Assembly: GCA_951799405.1 (NCBI GenBank)
Contig: OX637342.1
Location: 17,469,298-17,533,297 of the forward strand
Reading direction: 5' to 3'
DNA length: 64,000 bases
Origin: Agapetus fuscipes
Taxonomy: Eukaryota > Arthropoda > Insecta > Trichoptera > Glossosomatidae
Shown: piece after piece, positions 32,261 through 42,629 of the stretch
Numbering within the stretch: the first letter of the stretch is position 1
Layout of the letters: each line of letters opens with the position of its first letter
Translations under genes and position numbers: made by a program
The notes under the pieces: model-generated
The model's input: only the letters and a program-made list of their open reading frames with translations
What the model was told of the DNA's origin: nothing
Databases searched by the model: none

Positions 32261-33727
32261 CTAATCTAATCTAATCTAATCTAAGTTGCAAGGATATGTT
32301 ACATTGAAGATTCACATTACATGCATTCTCACAACCAGACACGTACAAGTTCGCGCTTGCACATGCCTCATGTGAACCTACAACATAAAAATCAATATCT
32401 CAAATGGACATACACCCTGCAACTCTTGCCGTCCTTCCCTGAGACAGGGGTGACATTGGCAAAGTGAACCATTTTTACAGCATGGGTGGTCAGCCGCATA
32501 CCAACCTATAAGTCAAGGAACACACACACACGACAAATTACATTTTATACATCATTAAATAATAATATTCAAATACAAAATATCCATTTACAAACAAAAA
32601 CAAATTCCAATTTAATAAACCCTATTCGCCAACATTACAGATCAACCGCCATTTCTTTCTGTCCTTACATACTTCTTTCATTTCCTCCAGAGTCATAACC
32701 TTCTTCATACAAGCTCTTCTTTTATTATGACTCTGGATATTCCATTCATTCGCAATTTCGGATATTTGGTCCATCCATACCTTTCTCGGTCTTCCTCTAC
32801 CACGACATCCATCTATTCTACCAACATATACTTTCTTCGTCAGTCTTTCCTCATTCATTCTCTCCATATGCCCAAACCATCTTAACAAACTTCTTTTAAT
32901 CTTCACTTTCACACTTTCTCTTGCACCACATTCTTCTCTAACAAAATCATTCCTCACCCTGTCACTCCGTTTTTTCCCAATCATACTTCTTAGAAAGTCC
33001 ATTTCAACAGTATGGACTTTACTAATTTCACTTTCATTCACCGTCCAGGCCTCGCTTCCATACATCAAGGTGGGTAAAAGTATGCCACTGCGTACCGCCA
33101 ATCGAGCATTTTTTGATATGTTTTGATTTTTGGCGATACAAGCTGTGGCACCCAGTACACACCTGCCCTTCATTACTCTTCTTTCAAATTCACCGGTCAT
33201 TCTTCCATCTTTTTCAAACTTACTTCCCAGGTATACAAACTCATTTACGACATCAACATTCATTCCATTAATTTTAAATTCATAATTCATACTTTCATCA
33301 TCTCTTTCAAAAATCAATACTTTCGTCTTACTTGCATTCAACTTCAGATGGTTACCTAACAAAGCTTCATTCAATCTAGAGAGCATTGTTTGCAATTCTA
33401 CTGCTGAATCAGATACAAGAACTGCATCATCTGCATACAGTAGAACACTCACTTTGCTCTCTCCTATCATCAATCCACAATCATTAAGTCTAGCATCTCT
33501 GACACACTTGTCCATGACTATGTTAAATAGCCATGGACTCATCACACATCCTTGCCTCACACCCTTATAAACTTCAAACCACTCGCTATACTCACCATCA
33601 ATACGAACACATGCCTTACTATTTTCATAGTTGGCATGCACCGCACCTAGGAGAGCCCCATTCACTCCGTATGCTTTCAAAACATCCCATAACATACCTC
33701 TGTCTACTGAGTCAAAAGCCTTTTCCA
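32261..33727 (-). mobile_element. LINE1, 5'-truncated, with family A as its 3' end
   Basis: The insertion is flanked by the 8-mer GAAATGAT on both sides (32,253-32,260 and 33,728-33,735), so everything between arrived in one event. On the minus strand it holds a reverse-transcriptase C-terminal half, a short 3' UTR (~32,620-32,520) and then a complete family A block ending in (GATTA)n. This proves that family A is the 3' terminus of this LINE. The clade is uncertain (CR1/L2/RTE-like range). Confidence 0.9.
32622..33727 (-). pseudogene. LINE1 reverse transcriptase, C-terminal half
   Basis: The frame is open for ~368 codons. It starts in the finger/palm region (EKAFDSVDRGMLWDVLKAYG) and passes the conserved YKGVRQGCVMSPWLFNI block. 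It then shows the catalytic LLYADDAVLVSD box, followed by the thumb and the connector motifs PTLMYGSEAWTVNE, LLRWFGHMERMNEERL and GRGRPRKVW, ending DRKKWRLICNVGE. The endonuclease and N-terminal palm are missing through 5' truncation at 33,727, so it cannot be autonomous, but the remaining frame has no stops, which suggests a young insertion. Confidence 0.9.
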
Positions 33728-33739
33728 GAAATGATGAAA

Positions 33740-34000
33740 AACAAAACAAGTTATGGCGTTATTCATCAATGTCAAACTTTAAACTGCTCTCCTGAGCAAT
33801 TTAGTTTTGGTCGGCTATGCCCCATTGCCTTTTAACCGTCGATATTTTTAACACATCTTTGATACATGATTCCCAAACTTTTTTTAAATCATTTAATTTT
33901 GTTGTGTTTTAAGTGTGTAAGTGAGTGTCGTTCAAACCAAAATGGATGAAACAATAATCCACTCATACAAGGAAACTGGTTGAAAAAAAAAAATCTGCAT
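33740..34000. other. Spacer upstream of the SLC16 exon
   Basis: AT-rich, no motif recognised. If the SLC16 exon is a first coding exon, its promoter or 5' UTR intron would lie here or further left. Confidence 0.35.
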
Positions 34001-34145
34001 GTCTTCACTTTGTCGCGCGCGGTCATGGCCGCTGCTTCATCCTCCTTCTGGAATCATCCATCATCCGAGCCGAAGGTCACGACAGGATACAGTCCAAGGT
34101 CACTCGCCATGTCACCAAGGTCACAAGGTGCAAGCTGCAGCAGTC

Positions 34146-34341
34146 ATGCATCCTCTGACAGCCCAGGCTCTGGCGAGGAGGTTGCTGAGGAGACGCTACT
34201 ATCCTGAGGGAGGATGGGGATGGGCTGTCTGCGTCTGCGCAATGCTGGTGCAGCTCTTGGTGCACGGCTTCCAGCTGAGCTATGCAGTGATGGTCAAGAC
34301 GGCGCAGAGAAAGTTTAATGTTACGCCACTGCAGGCTTCAG
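34146..34341 (+). CDS. SLC16-type monocarboxylate transporter, N-terminal exon
   Basis: The frame contains YYPEGGWGWAVCVCAMLVQL, the PDGGWGW signature that opens the first membrane helix of SLC16 monocarboxylate transporters. This is followed by a hydrophobic stretch (VCVCAMLVQLLVHGF) and LSYAVMVKTAQRKFNVTPLQAS, the usual helix-1/loop-1 layout with a charged loop. The exon ends at CAG|GTATGT (34,341/34,342), a strong splice donor, in phase 1. The start shown is the nearest upstream ATG in frame (34,146); an earlier ATG at 33,999 is also in frame. The overlapping frame starting at 34,025 (MAAASSSFWNHPSSEPK) also looks protein-like up to ~34,204, so the true start or an indel needs care. No further exon was recognised in the window; the rest of the gene is probably beyond repeat-filled introns. 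Confidence 0.7.
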
Positions 34342-34399
34342 GTATGTTCTGTTATTTATTCTTGTTATAATTGAAGACAACAGCGGTAAAACAAGGAAT

Positions 34400-34612
34400 T
34401 TCTAATCTAATCTAATCTAAGCTGCAAGGATATATATCATTTAAGATTTATATTAAATGCATTCCCACAAGCAGACATGTATAATTTCGCGCTAACACAT
34501 GCCGCATGTGGACCTACATTATAAAAACCCAATCTCAAATGAACATAAGCCCTGCAACTATTGCCGTCCTTCCCTGAAACAGAGGTGACATTGGCATTCC
34601 ACAAAAATAATC
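34400..34612 (-). repeat. Family A repeat inside putative SLC16 intron
   Basis: Tail taatctaatctaatctaagc, tgccgcatgtggacctacat and ccttccctgaaacagaggtg; the head is cut after gacattggca. Confidence 0.85.
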
Positions 34613-34689
34613 TACTAATGTTATCTGCAAAATTTGTAATGCGACAACGGTCGCTATCACAGTTTATTTATATATTATTATTATTTTTT

Positions 34690-34918
34690 TTAGGATGATT
34701 TATTTGGTGAGTGCTGTTTTTGTGTGTATCACACCTCAAGAGCCCTCTGCGAGCTTGGTGGTCGCTGTAGAAAGCGCCAATTCTCAAGCAAGACCCAGTT
34801 GTTGTAAGGTTGGATGGACCTTTCAGTGGCCGGTCTTTGGTAAAGGTTTATGAATGTTTCAACCCAGCGAAGAGCACATTTGAAAATATAAATGGTATAT
34901 TTTTTTGTTACCTTAAAC
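34690..34918 (-). repeat. SINE B, tail type 1, tRNA head lost
   Basis: Tail aggatgatttatttggtgag and tgtgtgtatcacacctcaag, body aagacccagttgttgtaagg and caacccagcgaagagcacat; breaks off before the tRNA-like head. Confidence 0.85.
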
Positions 34919-35310
34919 AGGAATGCGAGCAAACGCTTTTCCGATACAAATTTTCATTTCCGTTTTGTAATTTTTGACTCACATTTAAAGTACAAAAACT
35001 ATAATATTAAGGGTCATTAGTAAAGCAACTCACGTTTTAACTATCTTGCTAATTTCCAAATAATTTGTTTTAACTTTCATTTCCGAAATAAAGAAATTAC
35101 TTTTTTTCACTGAGCAATTTTTATATTTTTTCTTCTTAACTTTTTCCACTTACCATTAAAAACGAGAAAAAATTAAACCGACTTAAAAATATGTGAAAAA
35201 TAGTGTTATTTGCAAATCTCTTCATATTTTATTGAAGGGCTTATTTTGTTCAAAAATAAATTAATATTCCGCTCCGTTAGATTTTTATGCTTCTATTCTA
35301 TTATATAACA
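34919..35310. other. AT-rich spacer
   Basis: Nothing recognised. Confidence 0.4.
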
Positions 35311-35314
35311 ATCT

Positions 35315-35715
35315 ATAATCTAAGTTGCAAATATATACAAAATAAAAATTCATATAAAATGCATGTCCACAAACAGACGCATGTAAGTTCGCGCTTACAA
35401 ATGGTGCATGTGTACTTACTTACAAATTAAAATCGAAACCTCAAATGAACACAATAAAACCTGTAACGTTTGCCGACCTTCCCTGAAACAGGGAAGACAT
35501 TGGGAAGTGAATTATTTTTTAACAATTTTATTGATTGTAGAGGCATTAACTTTGTAATCGTTCATCATTAAGGATAAAAGAAAAACAGCTTTGTTTTCGA
35601 ATACGTGAGTATATATATTTTTTTACCACAACCGGTTTCGCAAACATCCGTTTGCATCCGTTTGCATTGTGTGGCCAGCCTCGTACCAACCTAGAAATTA
35701 TAAGTCAAGGAAGCG
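35315..35715 (-). repeat. Family A copy split by a ~140-bp insertion
   Basis: The tail and middle (aatctaagttgcaaatatat ... ttccctgaaacagggaagac, to ~35,520) and the head (gtgtggccagcctcgtacc ... ataagtcaagga, from ~35,668) belong to one A copy. The inserted piece ends in ccggtttcgcaaacatccgt and gcatccgtttgca, which on the minus strand gives a GCAAAC..GTTTGC stem followed by GAAACCGG. Confidence 0.65.
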
Positions 35716-36113
35716 AACCCAAAAATGTAGTTTTATTTTTTTCAAAATTTAGTTAAATATCAGGAAAAGCAAGAAAATAGTTTTCTCATCATTTCAATAT
35801 TTTTTATCTTTTTTGAAAAAAATAACATTGTTATTTTTTTATTCCAATGGGCTAATTTAAAGTCCTCCAACCTCACTCCATAAATCCTGAAGGTCCATGA
35901 TGTACCTAGTAGTTCATCATATCGCACTCTGCGCAGCCAGGCGCAAATGAGGACCTCGCTTTAGTACTTGTACGACTTTTCGTATTTTGATTTATTGTTA
36001 ACGGTTACTTGTTATAAATACCTACTCACTAGAATATCACGCGTAAGGGGAGTTCTCGTGAACGAGGGTAGGGTAAAAAAATCAGTTGAAAATAAAAATT
36101 AGGACATTGTATG

Positions 36114-36281
36114 AAATAAAATTACTTTTTCTTTAACGTAGTTTAATTTTCACAATAATATTTTATATCTCGAGCACTTTCGACCATCAATATTCAGGTC
36201 ATTATCAAGAGTCGAAAGTGCTCGAGATATAAAATATTATTGTGAAAATTAAACTACGTTAAAGAAAAAGTAATTTTATTT
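36114..36281. mobile_element. Perfect palindrome, 71-bp arms
   Basis: The arms 36,114-36,184 and 36,211-36,281 are exact inverted copies separated by 26 bases. On the minus strand across the centre the order is TTGATAA, T, GACC, loop, GGTC, GAAAG, the same hairpin logic as the other CTGANGAN repeats. There is no ORF. Such perfect arms imply a recent origin or ongoing conversion between arms. Confidence 0.9.
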
Positions 36282-36439
36282 TTAAAAAATGAATTTTCAC
36301 TGTGCGAATACACAAACCCTACAAAATCTAATTTTATGAAATGTTTCAGCTGAAACTTTCTTAGTAGAACTCCATTTTAAATTAAAAAAATGAAAATAAA
36401 CTTTGTTTTATTCTACTATTGTTCATATTTTCATTGTTA
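36282..36439. other. AT-rich spacer
   Basis: Contains a ttttcactgtgcgaatacac word repeated as tattaacactgtgaaaattc near 36,645; not otherwise recognised. Confidence 0.3.
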
Positions 36440-36500
36440 AACAAACAAACAAAATAACGAATTGACCGGTTTCGGCCTCTTGGCCATCTTCAGAGTAACT
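36440..36500 (-). repeat. Hairpin repeat, CTGAAGAT-GGCC-GGCC-GAAACCGG
   Basis: The minus strand reads CTGAAGA, T, GGCC, aaga, GGCC, GAAACCGGTC. Words of this type (GAAACCGGTC after a short stem) are common in arthropod retroelement ends, possibly Penelope-like; no reverse transcriptase is adjacent here. Confidence 0.55.
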
Positions 36501-36749
36501 AAAGTCTTCAAAATTGGGCGAGGCTGTATAAAGCAAAATGAAATATTATTAAATAAAGTAGAATAAGGGAGAAATATGAAAATTTAGTTTGTTTACTAAT
36601 TGAAATATAAAAAATAGTAGAATATATTTTGTATTGTTTGTGTATTAACACTGTGAAAATTCATATTGCTTAATTTTATAATTTTTGAATGAATTCAAAC
36701 AAAACACTGTTTATTTTCACTATAAAATTTATTTAAAATCTTTAAACAA

Positions 36750-36795
36750 ATTACACTAACGTTTTCAACCTAGTAGGTCATCGTCAGGTAATACC
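36750..36795 (-). repeat. Hairpin repeat, CTGACGAT-GACCT-AGGTT-GAAA
   Basis: The minus strand reads CTGACGA, T, GACCT, act, AGGTT, GAAAACG: same architecture as 36.47 kb with different stem bases. Confidence 0.5.
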
Positions 36796-37595
36796 TGATG
36801 GAAATATTTGTCAAATATATCAAGAAAAATTGGATGGTACTCTCGATTTTTCTTTGTAAAAGGTTCCAATTTTTTACCCGTATCATCTGACCCTCCCGCA
36901 TCTTAAATTCATACAAAAAAGGTTCTTGACGCACAAAAAAAGAATGTATGTATTGGCTGTGTTGGAAACCGAAGTAAATAAAGTGGAATATCAGGGGGGC
37001 CTAATGGCGGAAGCAAACTCTGATTTATCTCCCTGGAGACCCCGCGTTCCCCTGTCCTCTGAACAAATATTCAATTACATACAGAGAGGGTACGACAAAA
37101 AATGGTGGGCCTTTCATTCCATCAATTTTTACCCACATTAACTATCCGAGATGTCTTTTTCAGCGAATCCTGAAAGATGTTTTTCCAACCAAAAAATGTC
37201 TGTCCGTAAAAGTAATGTCTCATATTATTTTGTTAACTCTTAAGAGTTAACTTATTGGTATTTTTATGTTAGTTAACTTGTTTTTAATTCTCTATCTACC
37301 AAGCAATATTTTTGGATTCGAAACATTTGCTTTCCAAGTAATACTTGAACATTACGTAAATCGAAAACACTTATGGAACTCAATCGCCAACAACTAAATA
37401 TTTTGTTAGTACCTATACGAGTAAGTGAACAAAGCGTACCTACTTACTTGTAAACATGCATTAAATAAGAATCTTTAATTTTAAAGATTCTGTTTAACTA
37501 AGATTGTGGGTAAAAAAAACCTTCTTTTAATTACAATTTTACGAATTTCCTAAGATTGTTTAATACAAATATTATGAGCTTTTTAACTATTTGTT
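36796..37595. other. Spacer with a short hAT-like C-terminal scrap
   Basis: Near 37,130-37,240 the plus strand reads words such as NPERCFSN.KMSVRKSNVS (with a frame break), which resembles the end of transposase-like proteins, but it is too short to assign. The 71-codon ORF before it (36,926-37,141) has no recognised domain. Confidence 0.25.
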
Positions 37596-37599
37596 GTAC

Positions 37600-37792
37600 T
37601 ATTTGCAATCTCTACTCTAAATTGTACAGAGATATTAAAATTAAAAATCGGTATGAAATGCATGCCCACAAAACGGCACGTGTAAGGTCGCGCTTACAAA
37701 TGTTACATGTGTACTTACAAAATTCAATCAAAACTTCAAATGAAGATAAACCCCGCTGCTCTAGCCGGCCTTCCTTATAACAGAAATATATC
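37600..37792 (-). repeat. Family A repeat, diverged
   Basis: ctaaattgtacagagatatt, gaaatgcatgcccacaaaac and taaaccccgctgctctagcc align to the tail, middle and head of A. Confidence 0.6.
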
Positions 37793-37929
37793 GCTTTAGA
37801 CATCTTAAAAGGGGTTTTCTTACGAAAATACAACGTAATTATCTTTTATAGTTTTCTCCACTAATTGGTAGAAGCCCATTTATAATAATTACGTTCATTT
37901 TCTTACTACGCACCTTATTCTCAAACACC

Positions 37930-38315
37930 CCCCGCAGGCACCTTTACAATCAACAAGGCAAAAGAGAGGATAGGATTTTCGCTGTCTAGCCATAAAAAAA
38001 ATGAAAAAAGATTTTTGTACTTGAAAAATAAACGAGTGACCTAAGAAAAACCTTTTGTATTTCAAATTGATGTTCGAGAAAAAGTTTTCTATGTTACATT
38101 TTAAAGTATACTTTTGCGGCCAGTTTCAGTACATTAATTCAGTTTCCCTTATCACGTAAATCATTAAATAAAAAGAAGATCCTTAAAACGTAACTCGTTT
38201 ATGAAAAAGTACAAAAAAAATCTCAAAAAAATAAAGGTTTATTTAATGGCAATACAGCGAAAATCATATCCTCCCCTTTGCCACGTTGTTTGTAAAGACG
38301 CCTCTCGCGGGGCTC
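37930..38315. mobile_element. MITE T, copy 1
   Basis: The left end (acctttacaatcaacaaggc, gaggataggattttcgctgt) is inverted at the right (acagcgaaaatcatatcctc, gttgtttgtaaagacgcct). Inner words (atgttacattttaaagtata, cttttgcggccagtttca) recur at 43.05 kb. Confidence 0.7.
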
Positions 38316-38635
38316 TATGCCAAAAACCCTTGTTAGGGGAAATTCGCAATGAATACGTGCTTTCTAATATTTTCACACTAAATTGTTTACTTGCTTTAAT
38401 ACTTTAAAACCATAAAACGTGATAAATTCATTAAATTTAAATTCACTTAAAAGGGTTCGCGCTGTGCCGGGTTGAATGAGGTCAGTGACCGGCCTGTGTG
38501 ACCTTGGCAATCAGCTTTCAAGGTCAAGGGATGGAGGAGAGTGAAAGTTTGAAATGTTTTTCCCGTGGTCAAAGCTTTCATATTCATTTCAGTGCAATAA
38601 AATATGTTTTTTTTTGTTAATTCAATAGGAAAAAC
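38316..38635. other. Spacer
   Basis: No supported feature. Confidence 0.35.
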
Positions 38636-38639
38636 AAAG

Positions 38640-38718
38640 TTTCAATTTACTTTTATTTTAATTTTTTCCTCAAACTATTTCGCCTAGTATGGCATCTTCA
38701 GGAGCATAATTGTTAACA
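38640..38718 (-). repeat. Hairpin repeat P (CTGAAGAT motif)
   Basis: The minus strand reads CTGAAGA, T, GCC, atacta, GGC, GAAA; the flank ttttattttaattttttcct is like that at 1.44 and 42.78 kb. Confidence 0.55.
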
Positions 38719-39120
38719 ATGCCTTATTATGCGAAAACTTTTGAGCAAAAAAATTCTAAAAAAAATATTAAAATGTTATTTTGCCTATTGAATTTATAAA
38801 AAAATATAATGGACTTTCACTATGTTCACAGAGATACTCTTAAAAATACAATAAAATATTGACTTATTTTAATAAAAACAATATGTATTGTTACGAATGT
38901 GTGGTTGAATGTGTGTGTGTTTTTACTTGTGCGGGTGTGTCTTTGTGTGTCTGAGTCTCTAGGTGTAGGTATTTGTGTTTGTTTGATTTTGTTTCGCGTG
39001 TGCCAGAATAACTTTTATACACCAATAAATAGAGGCCAAAATGCTTTACAGAGAAACGTGTATCGGAGCCGTCCAGCTAATAGTCAAGCGACCGTGGTGT
39101 AAAGTTAACTCTTTGAACGA
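38719..39120. other. AT-rich spacer with a GT-rich patch
   Basis: An impure (GT)n stretch lies at ~38,897-38,965. No gene recognised. Confidence 0.4.
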
Positions 39121-39124
39121 AGCA

Positions 39125-39328
39125 TTTTTTTTAAAATAGATTTGTGGAAAGGAATGCAATTCACCAACCTATTTTGCCTGGCCAGTTGTCTTCATGCAAA
39201 AGCAGAAGCTTGTGTGCATGCAATGGCATCTGTTGAACCAGGGTCGAAGTTATCGTCGCGGGATTCGAACCAACGTTATCCGGTTCCAAGTAACCCGACT
39301 TGATCCCCGCGGCCATAACATCAAATGT
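39125..39328 (-). repeat. SINE D copy
   Basis: The tail (aatagatttgtggaaaggaa, aattcaccaacctattttgc) is on the left. The class-II tRNA-like head is on the right (cgcgggattcgaaccaacgt as box B; gatccccgcggccataac as the start). It matches the plus-strand copy at 49.2 kb. Confidence 0.75.
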
Positions 39329-39484
39329 GGACAGAATCATCAATAAATTGTTTAAAATCAATTCACCGAAGTTTAGTATCTTCTAATACGAGAAGATTTT
39401 TGGATATTCTTCCGTTCCATCAAGGCTTTTCTTCTGAGAAATATTCTAGGGATTCAAACATTTCACGAAATTCAAAAGCTTTGT

Positions 39485-39780
39485 GCAAGTCCTCTCGATA
39501 GCTCCGTTGGTAGAATGCTTGCGTTCCATGGCAGAAGGCTAGGATTCCATCCCGCCAAGGGTGTCAGAAATGATTTTCCGTTACTTAAAATAAAAATACC
39601 GGCAAGTTTCCCTCACGCTTTACAAAAAATCAGAAGCAGCCCTATCAGGAGCTGGTAAACCCAAAGTGAAGTAATTTGCCTCAAACCTTGTCTGTTTCTT
39701 GTGAAAAAAAGTAGGTTTTACAACGCATTTAAAATTGCACTGTACGTGCAGCTTAGTTGCAATTTTTGCATTCGCCTGCA
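39485..39780 (+). repeat. SINE C, diverged
   Basis: Head ctcgatagctccgttggtag, box B-like gctaggattccatcccg, body gggtgtcagaaatgattttc, taccggcaagtttccctcac, tail aaaattgcactgtacgtgca. Confidence 0.8.
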
Positions 39781-40425
39781 AAATTTCTTCCGTATATTTA
39801 TTTATAATTTTTATAAGGTATCAGATGCTTGTTTCTTTATTTTGTTTGTATATATATTTTAAAATAAAGATATTTTTTACACAGAATGCCAAAAATATGA
39901 CATTAGAAATCCAACAAAAAAACCATCACTCACAAATAAATACTTGTATCATGTCGTGAAACATCCAAAAAATAAACCTTAAATTAACAAATGAGCGAAA
40001 TAGAAAAATTCAATCCTTTTTTTTCACGTACCAAATATTCTCATATGCGAGACGAAAACATATGAAATGCCTTCAATAAAACAAACGAAGAAATAATAAA
40101 ACACAGACAACAGTTGTCTGCCGTCACGTACTAACAGATTTTATATCTCTCCGACGAATCGTTTGCAGCACACTCCAATCTAATTAATTATATCGACTTG
40201 TGAAAGAGCAAGAGATTTTAGTGTCCCTTGGGTAGGACGCGCATTCTTGTATAAATGTGGTGATAAGATACGAGTAGGAAGGTACAGTGACTAAACGACA
40301 CAGAAAATGACGACACATGTCAGAATAACAAATGACAAAAATCACTAGGATCAGGACAAAACAGAGCATACCATAATTTTTCATCACTTGCTTGTAGCGC
40401 CCCACGACAGAAGCAACAATTCAAG
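39781..40425. other. AT-rich spacer
   Basis: No supported feature. Confidence 0.4.
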
Positions 40426-40429
40426 CAAC

Positions 40430-40512
40430 GCGATTGCGGCACCCTTCCAGGGTGATATAGACCTCCCAGTCTTTCAAGAAATGGGGATCCTCCCACACAG
40501 GATTCCTTAACA
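40430..40512 (+). repeat. Tail type 2 fragment
   Basis: gattgcggcacccttccagg, gtgatatagacctcccagtc and tcccacacaggattccttaa resemble SINE B tail type 2, diverged. Confidence 0.45.
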
Positions 40513-40860
40513 AAACCTTCATAATTAAAAGTAAAACAAATATGTCAACACACAATAAAATAAAATAAATTTTATGTCATAAAAACATTTTATAAATTCA
40601 AAATAACTTACATTATTCTGGAACCTCCCGGCCCCTGAAACACACTATACATTTTACGCAAGTATTAATGAATAACAATTTACATGTGTAACCGCAAGCT
40701 CCCGGCTGCTGCTCCTATATCTTGGCTTGCACATGGCACTTTATTTTATTTCAAGTAATCCATTTAAAATATTTTTAAACACACTTAATTCCTATCACTT
40801 TGATTTAAGATTTAAAATATTTTATAGCCCTACGTGTTATTTTAATAAGAAAAAGATTAT
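40513..40860. other. AT-rich spacer
   Basis: Nothing recognised. Confidence 0.35.
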
Positions 40861-40864
40861 TGTA

Positions 40865-40950
40865 AGTGGTTGGCGTAAGGCAACTTCCCTTGCCTGTAAA
40901 AAAAAATAGGTTCACTTGCAACAAGACGTTCCACTTAATGTAACTAAGTT
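40865..40950 (+). repeat. SINE C fragment
   Basis: agtggttggcgtaaggcaac, ttgcctgtaaaaaaaaatag and cacttaatgtaactaagttg match the last third of SINE C. Confidence 0.6.
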
Positions 40951-41121
40951 GTTTTATAAAAAAAATATGAGAAAAATATTGTGTTTATTTCTGTATATTT
41001 TATTTCATTTTCAAATAATAAATCTTAATTGCCGCCTTTGTTCACAAACGACTCATTCATTCACATCTCATTTTGCTCTGATTATATGTTCATTACAATC
41101 GACTCATTTAATATATATATA

Positions 41122-41640
41122 AGGATAATTTATTTAAATGTACACATAACTAAAGAGCGCCGTTTTTGTGTGTGTCACACCTCAAGGGCCCTCTCAAATC
41201 ACGGATAAGATTTCTTGTAAAGATGTGTCTTTAGTGCTCCTTTAAAGACACCAACAGTCTTTGCCTTCCTCACATTAGGTGGCAGTCTGTTCCACTCCAT
41301 TGGTCCCGCAAACCGGAAAGCACGGTCCCCAAAATTAGTGCGTGTCTGACGGTGTGGCTGAACCAAGTCCACCACGCCATCCCCTGCAGATCTGAGCGTT
41401 TGGCGCCTCAAATCCCTCTCAACGGGTGTAAACATGTCAGCCAAATATGAAGGAGCTGTACCATTTACAGCCTTATACACCATCAGACAAACACGGTAGA
41501 CCACCCTCTCCGGAAAACGAAGCCAATGCAGTTTCCCTAACAATGGAGTAATGCGAGTAAATTTAGACATCCCGAATATGAGTCTTGCCGCTGAATTCAG
41601 CACAGACTGAAGACGGTTGAACTGCTGCTAATGATTACGC
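41122..41640 (-). pseudogene. L2/CR1-like LINE C-terminus with tail type 1
   Basis: The minus strand encodes FNRLQSVLNSAARLIFG, LHWLRFPERVVYRVCLMVYK, GDRAFRFAGPMEWNRLPPNV and FKGALKTHLYKKSYP, the standard C-terminus of L2/CR1-type reverse-transcriptase ORFs (41,200-41,630). It is followed by agagggcccttgaggtgtga, cacacacaaaaacggcgctc and aaataaattatccttat, which is the tail type 1 of SINE B. This LINE is therefore the likely mobilising partner of that SINE. It is 5'-truncated. Confidence 0.85.
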
Positions 41641-42108
41641 GAAGTATTATTTCACATTTTTCTATTCGACTTGATTTATCGTTTGCACTTTTTCATTTTA
41701 TATCACTTTTCAACATTTCAAAAAACGCGTTGAACAAAAATTAACATTAGACCCGCGAACTTTAAATTTACAAAATTGAGCGCGGAAACACCGCACTTGC
41801 TTGGCGTACCCGCACAGACTGCTGACAAAGCGATCGAGAATCTATTTAAGTACTTTCTCTTCCTCAGACACTTTCTCTCACTGTGATTGGTTGGGGGCGT
41901 GTCTTAACGAGTGTGGGGCTTATATCACACATGGTGGGAGGGTTTTTTTTATTTGTCATGCTTACAATAAGAAGGCTTGTTTACTTATTTTAAGCTGACC
42001 GAAGAGATCAACAGTTGATATCGCCCCACTTAAGAACCAAAGTACCAGATTTATTTTTCTTGTGACCAAAGTGAAAATACAAATCATCACAGTGATACAA
42101 ACGTACCT
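41641..42108. other. Spacer
   Basis: No supported feature; the short ORF at 41,801-41,998 has no domain. Confidence 0.35.
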
Positions 42109-42109
42109 A

Positions 42110-42422
42110 AGCCACACATATAGTGTAACTTCTTACCGAAGAGGTCAAATGTAGCGAAATGAACCATTTACTTTTACCGGTAAGGGAACCGGGCTTTAGT
42201 CAACCACTTCAATTGAAGTGGATGTTTTCCAGCTCCCGGGGGGGGCTGGCACTCATTTCTTGTGAAGGCTGAGTAATTCTTGCAGGTATTTTATTTTGGG
42301 TTTGAAAGAAACACCGAAACGAGAAATTCTTTCTGACAACCTCGGTGGGATTCGGACCCGAGCTCTTATGCATGGAATGCAAGCACTCTACCAACTGCGC
42401 TGTCGACCGGACAATCAATACG
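42110..42422 (-). repeat. SINE C, full length
   Basis: Tail cacatatagtgtaacttctt, body ccaacttc-type block (tcaaccacttcaattgaagt), ttctttctgacaacctcggt, box B gtgggattcggacccgag, head ctctaccaactgcgctgtcg. Confidence 0.9.
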
Positions 42423-42439
42423 AAGATAAATTGATAATA

Positions 42440-42532
42440 TCAAGAACCCTCTACAAGCTTGATCGTCACTAGTCGGGCATATTTTTCAATCAAGGCCTAT
42501 TTGCTATAAACCTCGTCTTTGATAAAAGTACA
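42440..42532 (-). repeat. SINE B fragment
   Basis: aagaaccctctacaagcttg, atcgtcac and tcaaggcctatttgctataa match the reversed SINE B body/tail. Confidence 0.5.
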
Positions 42533-42629
42533 ACTTATGCGCCGTTCTGTCATGTGTCATTCTATCATGTGTAGTTATGTCATGTATCGTTTTGTCACTG
42601 TGTCATTCTACCATGGAACCATAAATGTC

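Noticed and set aside
36474..36500. Canonical hammerhead ribozyme
   Set aside because: All copies have one extra base between CTGANGA and the stem, and stem III is not evident; kept only as a hammerhead-like motif.
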